Shown in pieces: positions 1 through 8,667 of a stretch of 42,270 bases of DNA. Each line of letters begins with the position of its first letter. Within the stretch, counting starts at the first letter, position 1. Source of the DNA: CAYLLN01 sp036496265 (GTDB lineage: Bacteria; Planctomycetota; Planctomycetia; Pirellulales; Pirellulaceae). The stretch is from positions 1 to 42,270 of the forward strand of contig DASXLL010000230.1 in NCBI GenBank assembly GCA_036496265.1, given 5' to 3'. The notes under the pieces are model-generated. The model searched no databases and was not told the origin of the DNA. It saw only the letters and a program-made list of their open reading frames with translations. Position numbers and translations under genes: made by a program.

Positions 1-6
1 GAATAG

Positions 7-29
7 CCGGGAGCAAAACCTGCTTCCGG
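7..29. repeat. Short palindromic repeat (CCGGGAGCA-type hairpin)
   Basis: A 9-bp stem (one G-T pair) with a 5-base loop. The left arm reads CCGGGAGCA. A near-identical arm recurs at 14315-14336 and a sister palindrome lies at 62-83, so this is probably a dispersed element and not a gene-specific terminator. The gene it would follow lies outside the window. Confidence 0.6.
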
Positions 30-61
30 AGCGCGGCGATTGAGGCCGTTATCCGGGGTTT

Positions 62-83
62 CCGGGACCAAGTTTGGTCCCGG
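62..83. repeat. Short palindromic repeat (CCGGGACCAA-type hairpin)
   Basis: A perfect inverted repeat with arm CCGGGACCAA and practically no loop, followed by GCTAATAA. It sits 33 bases after the similar hairpin at 7-29. The rest of 1-197 holds no gene I can support. Confidence 0.6.
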
Positions 84-197
84 CTAATAAATTAGCAGGC
101 GTGAAGGCTGGCCGCGAGCAGTCCAGGTTTCATTTGTTGCCGTAATGATTAGTATGGACCGGCGATTCGTCCCTTGTCGTTTTTCGAAGTTTTCGTC

Positions 198-1160
198 ATG
201 CCGCGAATCTTTCCAGCGCGTGTTTGGATTTTGTTTTTGACGGCAGCCGCAATTGGAATTTGCGGAAGTTGCAGTTCCGGGACGGCGAATAAGACGGTGG
301 GCGTGTCGGTGCTGACGTTGGGCAATCCGTTTTTTCGCGTGATTGGGGATCATTTGACGGCGGAGTTGGAGAAGGCGGGTTATAAGGCGGTGGTGGTGGC
401 GGGCGAGTTCGATGTGGCCAAGCAGCAGCAGCAAGTGCGGGATTTTATCGTCAACAAATATGCGGCGATCGTGCTGTGTCCGTGCAATAGCAAGGGGATC
501 GGGCCGGTGATTCAGGAGGCGAACAAGGCAGGGATTCCGGTGTTTACGGCGGATATTGCGTGTCTGGCGCCGGGGGCGAAGATTGTTTCGCACATTGCGA
601 GCGATAATCTCGGCGGCGGTAAGCAGGCGGCTGAGGCGATGATCGAAGCGCTCGGCGAGGCGGGCGGCAAAGTCGTGATTTTGGATTACAAGGATGCGGA
701 GTCTTGTTTGTTGCGGGTGCAGGGCTTCAAGGAAGTGATCGAGGAATACAACAAGGGGCGGACGGCGGGGCGGATTGAGATTGTGGCGGAGTTGCCGGGT
801 GATGGAAAAAAGGACAAGGGGGATCGGGCGGCTCAAGATGCGCTGATCGCGCATCCGGACCTGGCGGGGATTTTTGCAATTAACGATCCGTCGGCACTGG
901 GGGCGCTGGCGGCTTTGCAGCGGGCAAACAAGGCAGACCAAGTGAAGATTGTGGCGTTTGATGGGCAGAAGGAAGGCAAAGAAGCGATTCGGGACGGGAA
1001 AATCTATGCTGACCCGATTCAGCATCCGGATAAGATCGGTGAAGAGACCGCTAAGAGCATTTTGAAGTACTTTGCGGGCGAGGAGCTGCCGGCGGAGCAG
1101 TTGATTCCGACGGCGCTGTATCGGAAGGCGGATGCGATGAATGATCCGGAACTAAAGTAG
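198..1160 (+). CDS. Sugar ABC transporter substrate-binding lipoprotein
   Basis: Periplasmic binding protein of the type-1 (ribose/xylose) family, 320 residues from this start; it should capture a sugar and hand it to the permease encoded next. The N-terminus has basic residues, a hydrophobic stretch (about 9-21) and cysteines at 22 and 25 in a lipobox-like setting, so it is probably a lipoprotein. Family features are the early strand SVLTLGNPFF, the segment IVLCPCNSKG, and the late strand IVAFDGQKEG. The frame is open back to a TTG at 174, but the ATG at 198 starts the signal peptide cleanly, so I prefer it. The permease follows 55 bases later on the same strand. No ATPase gene is present between them or elsewhere in the window; it may lie upstream of position 1. 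The ligand cannot be told from sequence. Confidence 0.88.
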   Translation: MPRIFPARVWILFLTAAAIGICGSCSSGTANKTVGVSVLTLGNPFFRVIGDHLTAELEKAGYKAVVVAGEFDVAKQQQQVRDFIVNKYAAIVLCPCNSKGIGPVIQEANKAGIPVFTADIACLAPGAKIVSHIASDNLGGGKQAAEAMIEALGEAGGKVVILDYKDAESCLLRVQGFKEVIEEYNKGRTAGRIEIVAELPGDGKKDKGDRAAQDALIAHPDLAGIFAINDPSALGALAALQRANKADQVKIVAFDGQKEGKEAIRDGKIYADPIQHPDKIGEETAKSILKYFAGEELPAEQLIPTALYRKADAMNDPELK

Positions 1161-1164
1161 GACG

Positions 1165-1198
1165 GGTTTCAAGTTCCAGGTTTCAAGTTTCAGGTTTG
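1165..1198 (+). repeat. Degenerate word repeat between binding protein and permease
   Basis: The gap repeats a word close to GGTTTCAAGTT about three times (variants with TTCCAG and TTTCAG). It fills most of the 55-base junction. It is one of a set of junction repeats with different words in this window. Confidence 0.7.
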
Positions 1199-1215
1199 GT
1201 GAGTGGTGAAGAGCG

Positions 1216-2544
1216 GTGACTTGGCGATCTCTGAGGTCGATTGCGGGCGAATATACAACTGTAATTGCGCTGATCTTGTTGTGTGGGCTGCTGAGTATTA
1301 GGACTTGGGGGCGGCAGTTTCCGGCGGGGGCGATTGCGGGTGGAGAAGTTGCTCGGAAGATTGCTGAGCGCGGCAAAGCAGGCGATCGCGTGCTGATTGT
1401 GGTGCGGCCGACGGAGGAGGATGCGGAATTTGCCAGGGCGCTCGAAGCGGATCTGCTGAAGAGCGGGTTTCGGGTTGTGGAAACGGTTAGTGGTCAGCCG
1501 ATGGATGCGCGTAGGGCGATCACGCGGGCCGGACAGGCCGGTGAACAGATCGAGTGGATCGCCGCCAGCGAGGGTCCGGCTGCATGGAGTCTTTTTGAGA
1601 ATATCGCAGTTCTCGGTCCGGCGGCCGAAAAGGCGCAGGTCGTTTCGCCGCAGGCGTATTTCGGGCCGACGTTTCTCAAAGTCCGGAACCTGCTAAATAT
1701 TGCCAATCAGATTGCGCTGATCGCGATCATTGCGATCGGCATGACGATGGTGATTATCGTCGGTGGGATCGATCTATCGGTCGGCAGTCTCGTGGCACTA
1801 TCGGCGGTCATTGCGGCGCGGCTCATACGCGATTATGGGGGCGGCGCGGAGGCGAGCGTTCCGGCTTTGTTTGCCTGCTGCGGGGTGGCGATTGCACTTG
1901 GTGCGGCAGCCGGGGCGTTCAATGGGGCGTTTGTAACCGGAATGGGCATTCCGCCGTTCATTGTGACGCTGGCGACGATGTCGGTGGCGAGCGGGCTGGC
2001 GTCGATGATTACGCGGAGCGAGACGATCAATGAGATTCCGCCCTCGATTCTGGTGCTGACGCGCGGGTCGCTGGTTGGCGTTCCGAATCCGGTGATTTTG
2101 ATGCTCGTGCTGTATGCGATTGGCCATGTCGTCTTGTCGCGAACGACGTTTGGTCGCTATCTGTATGCGGTGGGTGGAAATCGGAAGGCGGCGTGGTTGT
2201 GCGGCGTGCCGGTGCGGCGAGTTGAACTCGCAGCTTATGTGATCAGCGGGTCGCTGGCGGGGCTGGCTGGCGTCTTGATGGTGTCGCAGTATCAAAGCGG
2301 CGCGCCGACGTATGGCGTGACTTATGAGCTACAAGTGATTGCTGCCGTCGTTGTGGGCGGCACATCGCTGGCTGGCGGGCAAGGACGGATGTTCGGCACG
2401 TTGCTCGGGGCACTGCTCATTGCGGTCGTGCAAAACGGGATGAATTTGATGGAGATCAGTAGTGACCCGCAGAAGGTTGTTTTGGGCCTCGTGATCCTCG
2501 CGGCGGCGATGTTGGATCGGCTGAAGCAGGGGCGGATGAAATAA
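1216..2544 (+). CDS. RbsC-like ABC transporter permease with extra soluble domain
   Basis: Inner-membrane permease of the ribose/xylose/galactoside family, 442 residues, partner of the upstream binding lipoprotein. The family signature is clear: NLLNIANQ followed by GMTMVIIVGGIDLSVGS near residues 160-195, then several membrane segments and the late AVVVGGTSLAGG loop. Odd feature: after the first membrane segment (about 13-29) there is a soluble stretch of about 125 residues before the conserved core, where canonical RbsC has only a short loop. The stretch has alternating strand/helix character (RVLIVVRP, then a helix, then GFRVVETVSG), like one lobe of a periplasmic binding protein. The start is GTG at 1216. 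No ATP-binding subunit is encoded nearby. Confidence 0.87.
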   Translation: MTWRSLRSIAGEYTTVIALILLCGLLSIRTWGRQFPAGAIAGGEVARKIAERGKAGDRVLIVVRPTEEDAEFARALEADLLKSGFRVVETVSGQPMDARRAITRAGQAGEQIEWIAASEGPAAWSLFENIAVLGPAAEKAQVVSPQAYFGPTFLKVRNLLNIANQIALIAIIAIGMTMVIIVGGIDLSVGSLVALSAVIAARLIRDYGGGAEASVPALFACCGVAIALGAAAGAFNGAFVTGMGIPPFIVTLATMSVASGLASMITRSETINEIPPSILVLTRGSLVGVPNPVILMLVLYAIGHVVLSRTTFGRYLYAVGGNRKAAWLCGVPVRRVELAAYVISGSLAGLAGVLMVSQYQSGAPTYGVTYELQVIAAVVVGGTSLAGGQGRMFGTLLGALLIAVVQNGMNLMEISSDPQKVVLGLVILAAAMLDRLKQGRMK

Positions 2545-2571
2545 ATTTTCCATCGATGATTTCGACAGGCG

Positions 2572-2590
2572 CGGTGGGCACAGCCCACCG
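2572..2590. repeat. Perfect 8-bp palindrome with ACA loop
   Basis: CGGTGGGC, loop ACA, then the exact reverse complement. It lies 28 bases after the permease stop and could stop transcription, but there is no T-run after it. The same stem-plus-3-base-loop design recurs elsewhere in the window, which suggests a dispersed element. Confidence 0.6.
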
Positions 2591-2767
2591 TACATAGCAG
2601 GACATTTTGGCGCGATAGGGCGTTGGGATTTTGCGGCTTGTTCCGCCTTTGCCGGCCACCGTGACAATGCGGTAAAGCTTTGCCGGTTGCGCAAATCTGT
2701 GAGCCACACTTCAGAGTGGCGAGACTACGCCCCCTAGGAAGCCCCCTCCACGAACTGCCCCTCAATC

Positions 2768-5700
2768 GTGACGCCGACCGCGACTACTACCTCCGCGACG
2801 AACGAGCCGATTCCGGGCTACAAGCTGGTCAAGCGCATCGGCGCGGGCGGCTATGGCGAAGTCTGGCGGGCGGAAGCGCCGGGCCAACTCGTCAAGGCGA
2901 TTAAATTCGTCTATGGCCTGCTCGACGAAGATCGCGCCGCCCGTGAGATGAAGGCGCTCAACCGCATCAAGGGCGTGCGGCATCCGTTTTTGCTGTCGCT
3001 CGAACGGATCGAGATTGTACAGGGCCAATTGCTGATCGTCACGGAACTGGCCGATTGCAGCTTGAAGGAAAACTACGAGGAATTTCGCAAGAAGAAGCTG
3101 CCGGGCATTCCACGCGAGGACCTGCTGCAGTGTATGCGCGACACGGCTGACGCGCTCGATTACATGAGCGTGCAGCATTCGCTGCAGCACCTGGACGTGA
3201 AGCCGGAGAACTTGCTGTTGGTCGGCGGGCGGGTGAAAGTCGCCGACTTCGGGCTGGTGAAGGACATTCACGACGGCGCGGCGTCGATGATGGGCGGCCT
3301 GACGCCCATTTATGCCCCGCCGGAAGTTTTCGAGGGCCGGCCGAGCAACCGCAGCGATCAATACAGCCTGGCGATCGTTTATCAGGAAATGCTAACGGGC
3401 GTGCTGCCGTTTCCCGGGCGCACGGCGGCACAACTGGCCGCGCAGCACCTGAATGCAAAACCGAATCTCGACCCGCTTAGCGATTACGACCGAGCGGTCA
3501 TTGGCAAAGCGCTATCCAAGAAGCCGACCGACCGTTTTGGCAGTTGTCGGGAGCTGGTCGATGCGTTGGTGCAATCGGGTTTGCGAGCTACGGCCCCGGC
3601 CAATCCGGCCGATTTACCTGCCGCAGATGCTGACTCGGCAACCGTTATCCGTGCCCCATCGCAGATGCTGTCCGACTTGGATGCCGCGACACGCGCGATC
3701 CAGCAGCTTGCGGGTGGAAGCGTCACGTCAACATCGCCGTCGGCTCGAGGGGCATCACGGCCGATCCGCACGACGAATAGCCTGTCGAACGCAGTTGATG
3801 TCACGACCGCGCCCGAAAACCAAGGAGCGACGAAGCTCGAAGAACTCGAAGCCGGCCGGCCGCTGTTTGATGTGCCGCCGCCGGATGTCGATGCGAATGC
3901 CCCGCCGTTTCGGCCGACGTTGTTTGTTGGCATCGGTGGCTGTGGCGGCAAAGTGCTCCGCAGCCTGCGCCGCCGGCTGGAGGACCGACTGCCGGAACCG
4001 CTCAAAATGCTCGCGCCGATGTTGCTGCTCGACAGTGACAACCGCGAATTGGCCGCGGCGACGTTTGCCAATGAACCAGGACATTTCCGGCCGGAAGAGA
4101 CGGTGGCAATGCCGCTCCGCCGTTCTCAGGATTACAAGGAGGATTCGCGGAGAATTTTGGAATGGCTGAGCCGCCGCTGGCTATTCAATATTCCGCGATC
4201 GCTACAAACGGAAGGGTTGCGGCCGCTGGGCCGCCTGGCTTTCGTCGATCACGCGCAGCAAGTAACGCAACGGCTGAAGCAGGTGATCGACAAGTTACAT
4301 CAAGACGCGACCAACCTGCAATTTCTGCCGCGGATCGTGATTGTCGCCTCGTCGTGCGGAGGCACCGGAAGCGGGGCGGTGACCGACATTGCTTTTCTTG
4401 CTCGTCAGATCATCGAAAAACTGCCGGACGGCAAGAGTGCGGAGATTCTAGCGGTGCTCGTCCACGGCACGACCCGCAACATCCAGCAGCAAGAGTTGGC
4501 GGCCGCGAATACCGTTGCGACGCTGACTGAATTGACTCAGTTTCACCGCCCGGCCTCGGTTTTTCCGGGCGATCCGGCCTGCGGCCTGGCCGCGCGCGAA
4601 GCGGGGAGCGGCGCGCTGGATGCCGCGTATTTGATCCACGCCGGCGATGATCTTTCAGCGCCAGAAATGGATGCTTCAGCCGATCGCGTCGCCGAGTTTT
4701 TGATGCTGGATACCGTGACGCCGACGGGAACGATTCTGGAGGCATGCCGCCTGGAGACGAGCGAGACACCGGGGCTGAAGCTTCGCAGTTTTGGCCTCCA
4801 TCAATTCGGCCTGGCTCACGACAAGCTGCTCGACAACTCCGTGAATCGGATTTGCCATGCGGTGATCGATCGACTGAGCGGTCCGCAGCAGTCGGCGGAG
4901 CCGAAAAAGCCGTCGCTGTTGTCTGGTGGCGCACGCCTTTCCACAACCGAATTAACCCAACTCGATCCGCTGGTCGATCTTGATCAACGGGCCGCCGCTC
5001 TGGTCCGCACGATGGGGCTGGATGTCGAGCCGCTGATGCAAGTCGTGCAGCAATTTGCGGCCAATGACCTGGGGAGAAATCCAGAGGCGTTTTTCAAGAC
5101 GCTGATGGTCCTCTCACCGCATAACCAGCCGCTCGTCGAGAAGTGGCTCGGCGCGGCTCGCGAATTGTTTGGCTCGCCGCAAAGCGATGCTTCCTATGGG
5201 CAGCAGACTGGAGAGCTCGTCGAAGCTCTGGAGCAGCGGCTGGCGCCATGGACATCGCAAGTCGGCGCCGGATTGCGGGAATGGATTGAAGCGGTTGCCG
5301 AAGACCCGAAGTGTCGTATTGCCGGCGCTCGCCGAGCGGCCAAGTGGTTCCAGAATTATCTCCGCGGCGTGTTAGACAAATTGACCGATGCCAAACGGCG
5401 CTTCGCCAAAGAGACCGCCAATCCCTTGCAGGTTTTGACGGGCGCGGATTTGCCGAAAGGGAAGACTCGCAGCCCGCATGAGCTGCACAATGCGTTTTTG
5501 CTGTACTGTAAGCTGCGGCTGTTTGAGCTGGCGGCGCAGCGCGCCGCTCAAATCACGCATGCGCTGCAAAGCCACGTGGTCGCCGCGCACGACAGGCTGA
5601 TCGATCTGCAGCGGGAACTGGACCATCTGGCAACACAATTTCCCGTGACCGCTGAAATCGTTAGCCCGCCGCAGCCGGCTGGCGAGAACGAATCGTCGGT

Positions 5701-6271
5701 CCGCGATTCCGTGGCCATTCGATTCTGTACGAATGAAGCGGCATTCGCCCAGGAAGTCGCCGAACGGCTGAATGAGACACTGTTCAAGGAGCAGGGTGGC
5801 TTCCAAGCAGTCGTGGAGGCAGGCGGCGAGAAGCGGCAGCAGTTGGTGGCCGCAATTCGCGCCGCCGGGCGACAGGCCGCGCTCGGCAAAGCGCAATCCA
5901 TCGACCTGGCCTCAATGTTGCTGAAAAACGACAGCGGCGAGAGCCCGCTGGCGAAGTATCTGGCCGAAGCGCGGCCGTGGCTGGAGCGGTGCGGCGGACG
6001 GCGGCGACTCGTGTTCGTGATGCCGCAAGAGCTGACGGCTCAATACAACGCGGCGAATTTGGCGGCGCAATTGGGATCCGGCGTGTTCAGCCAATTGCCG
6101 GCCGTTGTGCCTGGATCAGCCGGGGATCTCGACGTGCTGATCGAACTGGGCGACGTCAGCCTGCCGCATGCCGCGGCGCATTTGCTGGGATTCCGCCGCG
6201 ATCTGGCGGAAGCTGCGACGCGGCTGTTGACGCGATGCGATGTGACGTGGACGCCGGTATTTGCGTTTTAA
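2768..6271 (+). CDS. Ser/Thr protein kinase fused to a tubulin/FtsZ-like domain
   Basis: A 1167-residue multidomain protein with no visible signal peptide or membrane segment, so probably cytoplasmic. Residues about 18-270 form a complete Hanks-type kinase: glycine loop GAGGYGEV (25-32), Lys46, helix-C Glu60, catalytic loop HLDVKPEN (141-148, Asp143) and DFG (160-162). All catalytic residues are present. A low-complexity linker rich in Ala, Ser and Thr follows (about 275-375). From about 383 a tubulin/FtsZ-type nucleotide-binding fold begins: LFVGIGGCGGKVLRSL (385-400), LLLDSDNRELA, and the tubulin-signature-like CGGTGSG (530-536). The remainder, about 690-1167, is long, helical and unassigned. 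I see no clear NxDxxD catalytic synergy loop. The start is a GTG at 2768; the ribosome site is weak. It stands alone between an ABC operon and a convergent lysC. Target and GTPase activity are unknown. Confidence 0.85.
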   Translation: MTPTATTTSATNEPIPGYKLVKRIGAGGYGEVWRAEAPGQLVKAIKFVYGLLDEDRAAREMKALNRIKGVRHPFLLSLERIEIVQGQLLIVTELADCSLKENYEEFRKKKLPGIPREDLLQCMRDTADALDYMSVQHSLQHLDVKPENLLLVGGRVKVADFGLVKDIHDGAASMMGGLTPIYAPPEVFEGRPSNRSDQYSLAIVYQEMLTGVLPFPGRTAAQLAAQHLNAKPNLDPLSDYDRAVIGKALSKKPTDRFGSCRELVDALVQSGLRATAPANPADLPAADADSATVIRAPSQMLSDLDAATRAIQQLAGGSVTSTSPSARGASRPIRTTNSLSNAVDVTTAPENQGATKLEELEAGRPLFDVPPPDVDANAPPFRPTLFVGIGGCGGKVLRSLRRRLEDRLPEPLKMLAPMLLLDSDNRELAAATFANEPGHFRPEETVAMPLRRSQDYKEDSRRILEWLSRRWLFNIPRSLQTEGLRPLGRLAFVDHAQQVTQRLKQVIDKLHQDATNLQFLPRIVIVASSCGGTGSGAVTDIAFLARQIIEKLPDGKSAEILAVLVHGTTRNIQQQELAAANTVATLTELTQFHRPASVFPGDPACGLAAREAGSGALDAAYLIHAGDDLSAPEMDASADRVAEFLMLDTVTPTGTILEACRLETSETPGLKLRSFGLHQFGLAHDKLLDNSVNRICHAVIDRLSGPQQSAEPKKPSLLSGGARLSTTELTQLDPLVDLDQRAAALVRTMGLDVEPLMQVVQQFAANDLGRNPEAFFKTLMVLSPHNQPLVEKWLGAARELFGSPQSDASYGQQTGELVEALEQRLAPWTSQVGAGLREWIEAVAEDPKCRIAGARRAAKWFQNYLRGVLDKLTDAKRRFAKETANPLQVLTGADLPKGKTRSPHELHNAFLLYCKLRLFELAAQRAAQITHALQSHVVAAHDRLIDLQRELDHLATQFPVTAEIVSPPQPAGENESSVRDSVAIRFCTNEAAFAQEVAERLNETLFKEQGGFQAVVEAGGEKRQQLVAAIRAAGRQAALGKAQSIDLASMLLKNDSGESPLAKYLAEARPWLERCGGRRRLVFVMPQELTAQYNAANLAAQLGSGVFSQLPAVVPGSAGDLDVLIELGDVSLPHAAAHLLGFRRDLAEAATRLLTRCDVTWTPVFAF

Positions 6272-6273
6272 TC

Positions 6274-6329
6274 GTGGGGCAGGCTTCTAGCCTGCCTTCA
6301 CTTCTTGGCAGGCTGGAAGCCTGCCCCAC
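6274..6329. terminator. Paired inverted repeats between convergent genes; likely two-way terminator
   Basis: Two copies of a 23-base unit lie head to head, 10 bases apart (6274-6296 and 6307-6329). They match at 22 of 23 positions when one is reversed, so they can form a long hairpin. Each copy is itself a small palindrome (GGCAGGCT, loop TCT or GGA, AGCCTGCC). It starts 2 bases after the kinase-tubulin stop and ends 1 base before the lysC stop, so it fills the whole convergent gap. That position fits bidirectional termination. Confidence 0.7.
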
Positions 6330-6330
6330 A

Positions 6331-8193
6331 TTATCGCAGCACGTCGGCAAAGGCGGCTTGAAGCTGTGCTAAGCCTTTTTCTCCCGATGGGCCGTCAACG
6401 ACGACGTTCACGCGGACTTCGCTGGTGTTGATCATTTCCAGGTTGATACCGGCTTCCGACAGGGCTTTGAACATGCGAATGGCGACGCCGACGTGTGTTC
6501 GCAGACCGACGCCGCTGACGGAAAGTTTGCCAATGATGGGACTTGATGTGACTTGCTTGCAGCCAAGGGAGTTGGCGATGCGCGAGGCCGCTTCGACGCT
6601 CTTTTTGAGCTGGTTTTGGAGCACCGTGAAACTAAGCGTGGCCGCGCCCGCGGCGGAAGGATGACTTTGCACGATCATATCGACGAAGATTCCGGCGGCG
6701 GCGACGTCTTCGAACACCTTGGCTGCGATTCCCGGCTTATCGGGGACGCCACTGATCGTGACGCGGGCCTGCGTGGTGTCGAGCGAGATGTCGTCGATCG
6801 TCAGATCCTCCATGTTCATGCTCTGCAGCCGATCGACGACGGCGGCGGCGATTTCGGAGCGTGAGCCGTTCTCGGTTGAGGAGGCATTCGCTGCGCCGGG
6901 CTCCTCACGCGGAGCGTGAGGGCTACTTTGTGGAGTGTGAGGGCTACTTTGCGGAGTGTGAGGGCTACTTTGGGGAACGTGAGGGCTACTATCGAGGTCG
7001 AAGGCTCGATGGACGATCCGCAGGGCCTCTTGCGACCGCTCGCGGCTGACCAGCACTGAGATTTTGATCTCGCTGGTCGTGATCATCTGAATGTTGATGC
7101 CGGCATCGGCCAGCGAGCGGAACATTTTCTGGGCGACGCCGGTCTGTTTGGCCATGCCGAGGCCGACGACGGAAATCTTGGCGACGTTGGCGTCGCTGGT
7201 GATTCCTTCGGCACCGACGACTTTCACTGCTTCGCGAACAGCTTCGAGGGCCGTGTCGAGCTCGTTTTGCGGTACGGTGAACGAGATATCGGCCCGGCCT
7301 GATTCGCCGATGTTCTGGACGATCATATCGACGGAGATGTTCTTGGCCGCGATCCGCGCGAAAATCTCCAGGCTGCTGCCTGGTTTATCGACTACGCCCT
7401 GCACGGTGATGCGCGCTTCGTCCTTCGTGATCGCCGCTCCGCTCACCGGCTGATCAGGCCGCTCAGGATCGGCGACGATCATTGTTCCTGGCTGATCGGT
7501 GAAGCTCGATCGCACGTGAATTGGCACGTCGAATTTTTTGCCGAACTCGATACTGCGACTATGCATGACGCCCGCGCCGAGGCTGGCCAGTTCCAGCATT
7601 TCGTCGTAGCTGATGCGGCTGACACGGCGAGCTTCCGGGACGACGCGGGGATCGGTCGTATAAACGCCATCGACGTCGGTGTAAATTTCGCAGGCACCCC
7701 GCAGGACAGCCGCGAGGGCGACGGCGGTCGTGTCGCTGCCGCCGCGGCCGAGCGTGGTGATGTTGAAATCGTCGTCGATGCCTTGAAAGCCGGCGGCGAT
7801 GACGATGTTGCCGTCGTCGAGCGATTTTCGCAGGCGAGCCGTTTCGATCGATTTAATTCGCGCCTTACGGTAGCTGGCGTCGGTCTTCACACCGATTTGT
7901 GCGCCGGTGAGACTCAATGCTTTATGGCCAAGGGAGTGAATGGCAATGGCCATCAAGGCCACGCTGACTTGCTCTCCGGTGGAAAGCAGCATGTCCATTT
8001 CCCGAGCCGGGGGGCGGTCGGTGATTTTGGCCGCGAGTTCTAGCAGATCATCGGTTGTATCGCCCATCGCACTGACGACCATCACGACCTGGTTTCCCTC
8101 TTGCTGGGCGCGAATGGCCCGCCGGGCGGCCCGGAGGATCTTCTCTGGATTAGCGACGGATGAGCCGCCGAATTTTTGAACGATCAGGGGCAT
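6331..8193 (-). CDS. lysC: Aspartate kinase with four ACT domains
   Basis: Phosphorylates L-aspartate, the first step to lysine, threonine, methionine and diaminopimelate; cytoplasmic. 620 residues. The kinase domain begins with KFGGSSV (7-13) and includes LSTGEQVS and TTLGRGGSDTTA. Two ACT pairs follow (roughly 265-400 and 450-620); each half has GVxDKPG and FTVxQN segments. Four ACT domains are known in cyanobacterial enzymes and fit feedback control by amino acids. Odd feature: residues 402-429 between the ACT pairs are four copies of a 7-residue unit (SSPHVPQ, SSPHTPQ twice, SSPHAPR), encoded by 21-base repeats and running into a palindrome. The neighbour downstream is convergent, and the DUF4160 gene upstream is divergent. 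The ATG start sits directly before MPLIVQKFGG and is secure. Confidence 0.95.
   Translation of the reverse strand: MPLIVQKFGGSSVANPEKILRAARRAIRAQQEGNQVVMVVSAMGDTTDDLLELAAKITDRPPAREMDMLLSTGEQVSVALMAIAIHSLGHKALSLTGAQIGVKTDASYRKARIKSIETARLRKSLDDGNIVIAAGFQGIDDDFNITTLGRGGSDTTAVALAAVLRGACEIYTDVDGVYTTDPRVVPEARRVSRISYDEMLELASLGAGVMHSRSIEFGKKFDVPIHVRSSFTDQPGTMIVADPERPDQPVSGAAITKDEARITVQGVVDKPGSSLEIFARIAAKNISVDMIVQNIGESGRADISFTVPQNELDTALEAVREAVKVVGAEGITSDANVAKISVVGLGMAKQTGVAQKMFRSLADAGINIQMITTSEIKISVLVSRERSQEALRIVHRAFDLDSSPHVPQSSPHTPQSSPHTPQSSPHAPREEPGAANASSTENGSRSEIAAAVVDRLQSMNMEDLTIDDISLDTTQARVTISGVPDKPGIAAKVFEDVAAAGIFVDMIVQSHPSAAGAATLSFTVLQNQLKKSVEAASRIANSLGCKQVTSSPIIGKLSVSGVGLRTHVGVAIRMFKALSEAGINLEMINTSEVRVNVVVDGPSGEKGLAQLQAAFADVLR
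6903..6990 (-). repeat. In-frame 21-base tandem repeat plus palindrome inside lysC
   Basis: Four 21-base units (6907-6990) encode the heptapeptides at residues 402-429 of the aspartate kinase. At 6903-6921 the last unit merges with a perfect palindrome (CCTCACGC, loop GGA on the + strand, GCGTGAGG). The length is a multiple of three, so the frame is kept. Confidence 0.85.
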
Positions 8194-8406
8194 GGGAGCA
8201 GCAAACAGGGAAGAGGTGAGCAGAAGGGGGCGAATATTGTGAGAATTCCAATGTCGTCACGCAAGCGAGGGTCGTCTAGTCCGGGTATAGGCAGGCCGAT
8301 CGAACCTGGAGGCGAGATTAAGCGAACCACGTTGATTGTTTGGTCGAAAAGGCCATGTCACAATAACTTGCAACATTAAGCGATCGTGTGACCTGGGAGT
8401 ATTGGC

Positions 8407-8664
8407 GTGCCGGAAGTTAGCCGCTTCTTAGGAATCGTTATCCAGATGTACTTCAGTGATCATGGACCGCCCCATTTTCACGCCAAATATGGTGAATATC
8501 GAATTACCGTGGACATTAATTCGGGCGACGTCGAAGGCACGTTTCCTCGCCGTGCATTGGCGATGGTTTTGGATTGGTACATGGAACACATCGACGAATT
8601 GAGAGATAATTGGGAACGAGCGCGTACTGATCAACCGCTGGTTCGAATTTCTCCTTTGGAGTGA
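8407..8664 (+). CDS. DUF4160 domain protein
   Basis: Small soluble protein of 85 residues. The DUF4160 pattern is visible: MYFSDHGPPHFHAKYGEY near the N-terminus (about 14-31), then a GDVEGTFPRRAL segment and a helical tail. The start is GTG at 8407, with TGGGAG 7-12 bases upstream. The DUF2442 gene begins 3 bases after its stop, so the two are surely co-transcribed. DUF4160 and DUF2442 genes are often neighbours in bacteria and have been suspected to form toxin-antitoxin-like modules, but no activity can be assigned from sequence. Gene order and spacing support a two-gene unit. Confidence 0.85.
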   Translation: MPEVSRFLGIVIQMYFSDHGPPHFHAKYGEYRITVDINSGDVEGTFPRRALAMVLDWYMEHIDELRDNWERARTDQPLVRISPLE

Positions 8665-8667
8665 ATC

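Noticed and set aside
84..1025. A 313-codon minus-strand frame opposite the binding protein
   Set aside because: Arg/His-rich translation typical of an antisense shadow; the plus-strand gene is certain.
6907..6990. Four 21-base repeats as a CRISPR array
   Set aside because: The units are directly tandem with no spacers and lie in frame inside lysC.
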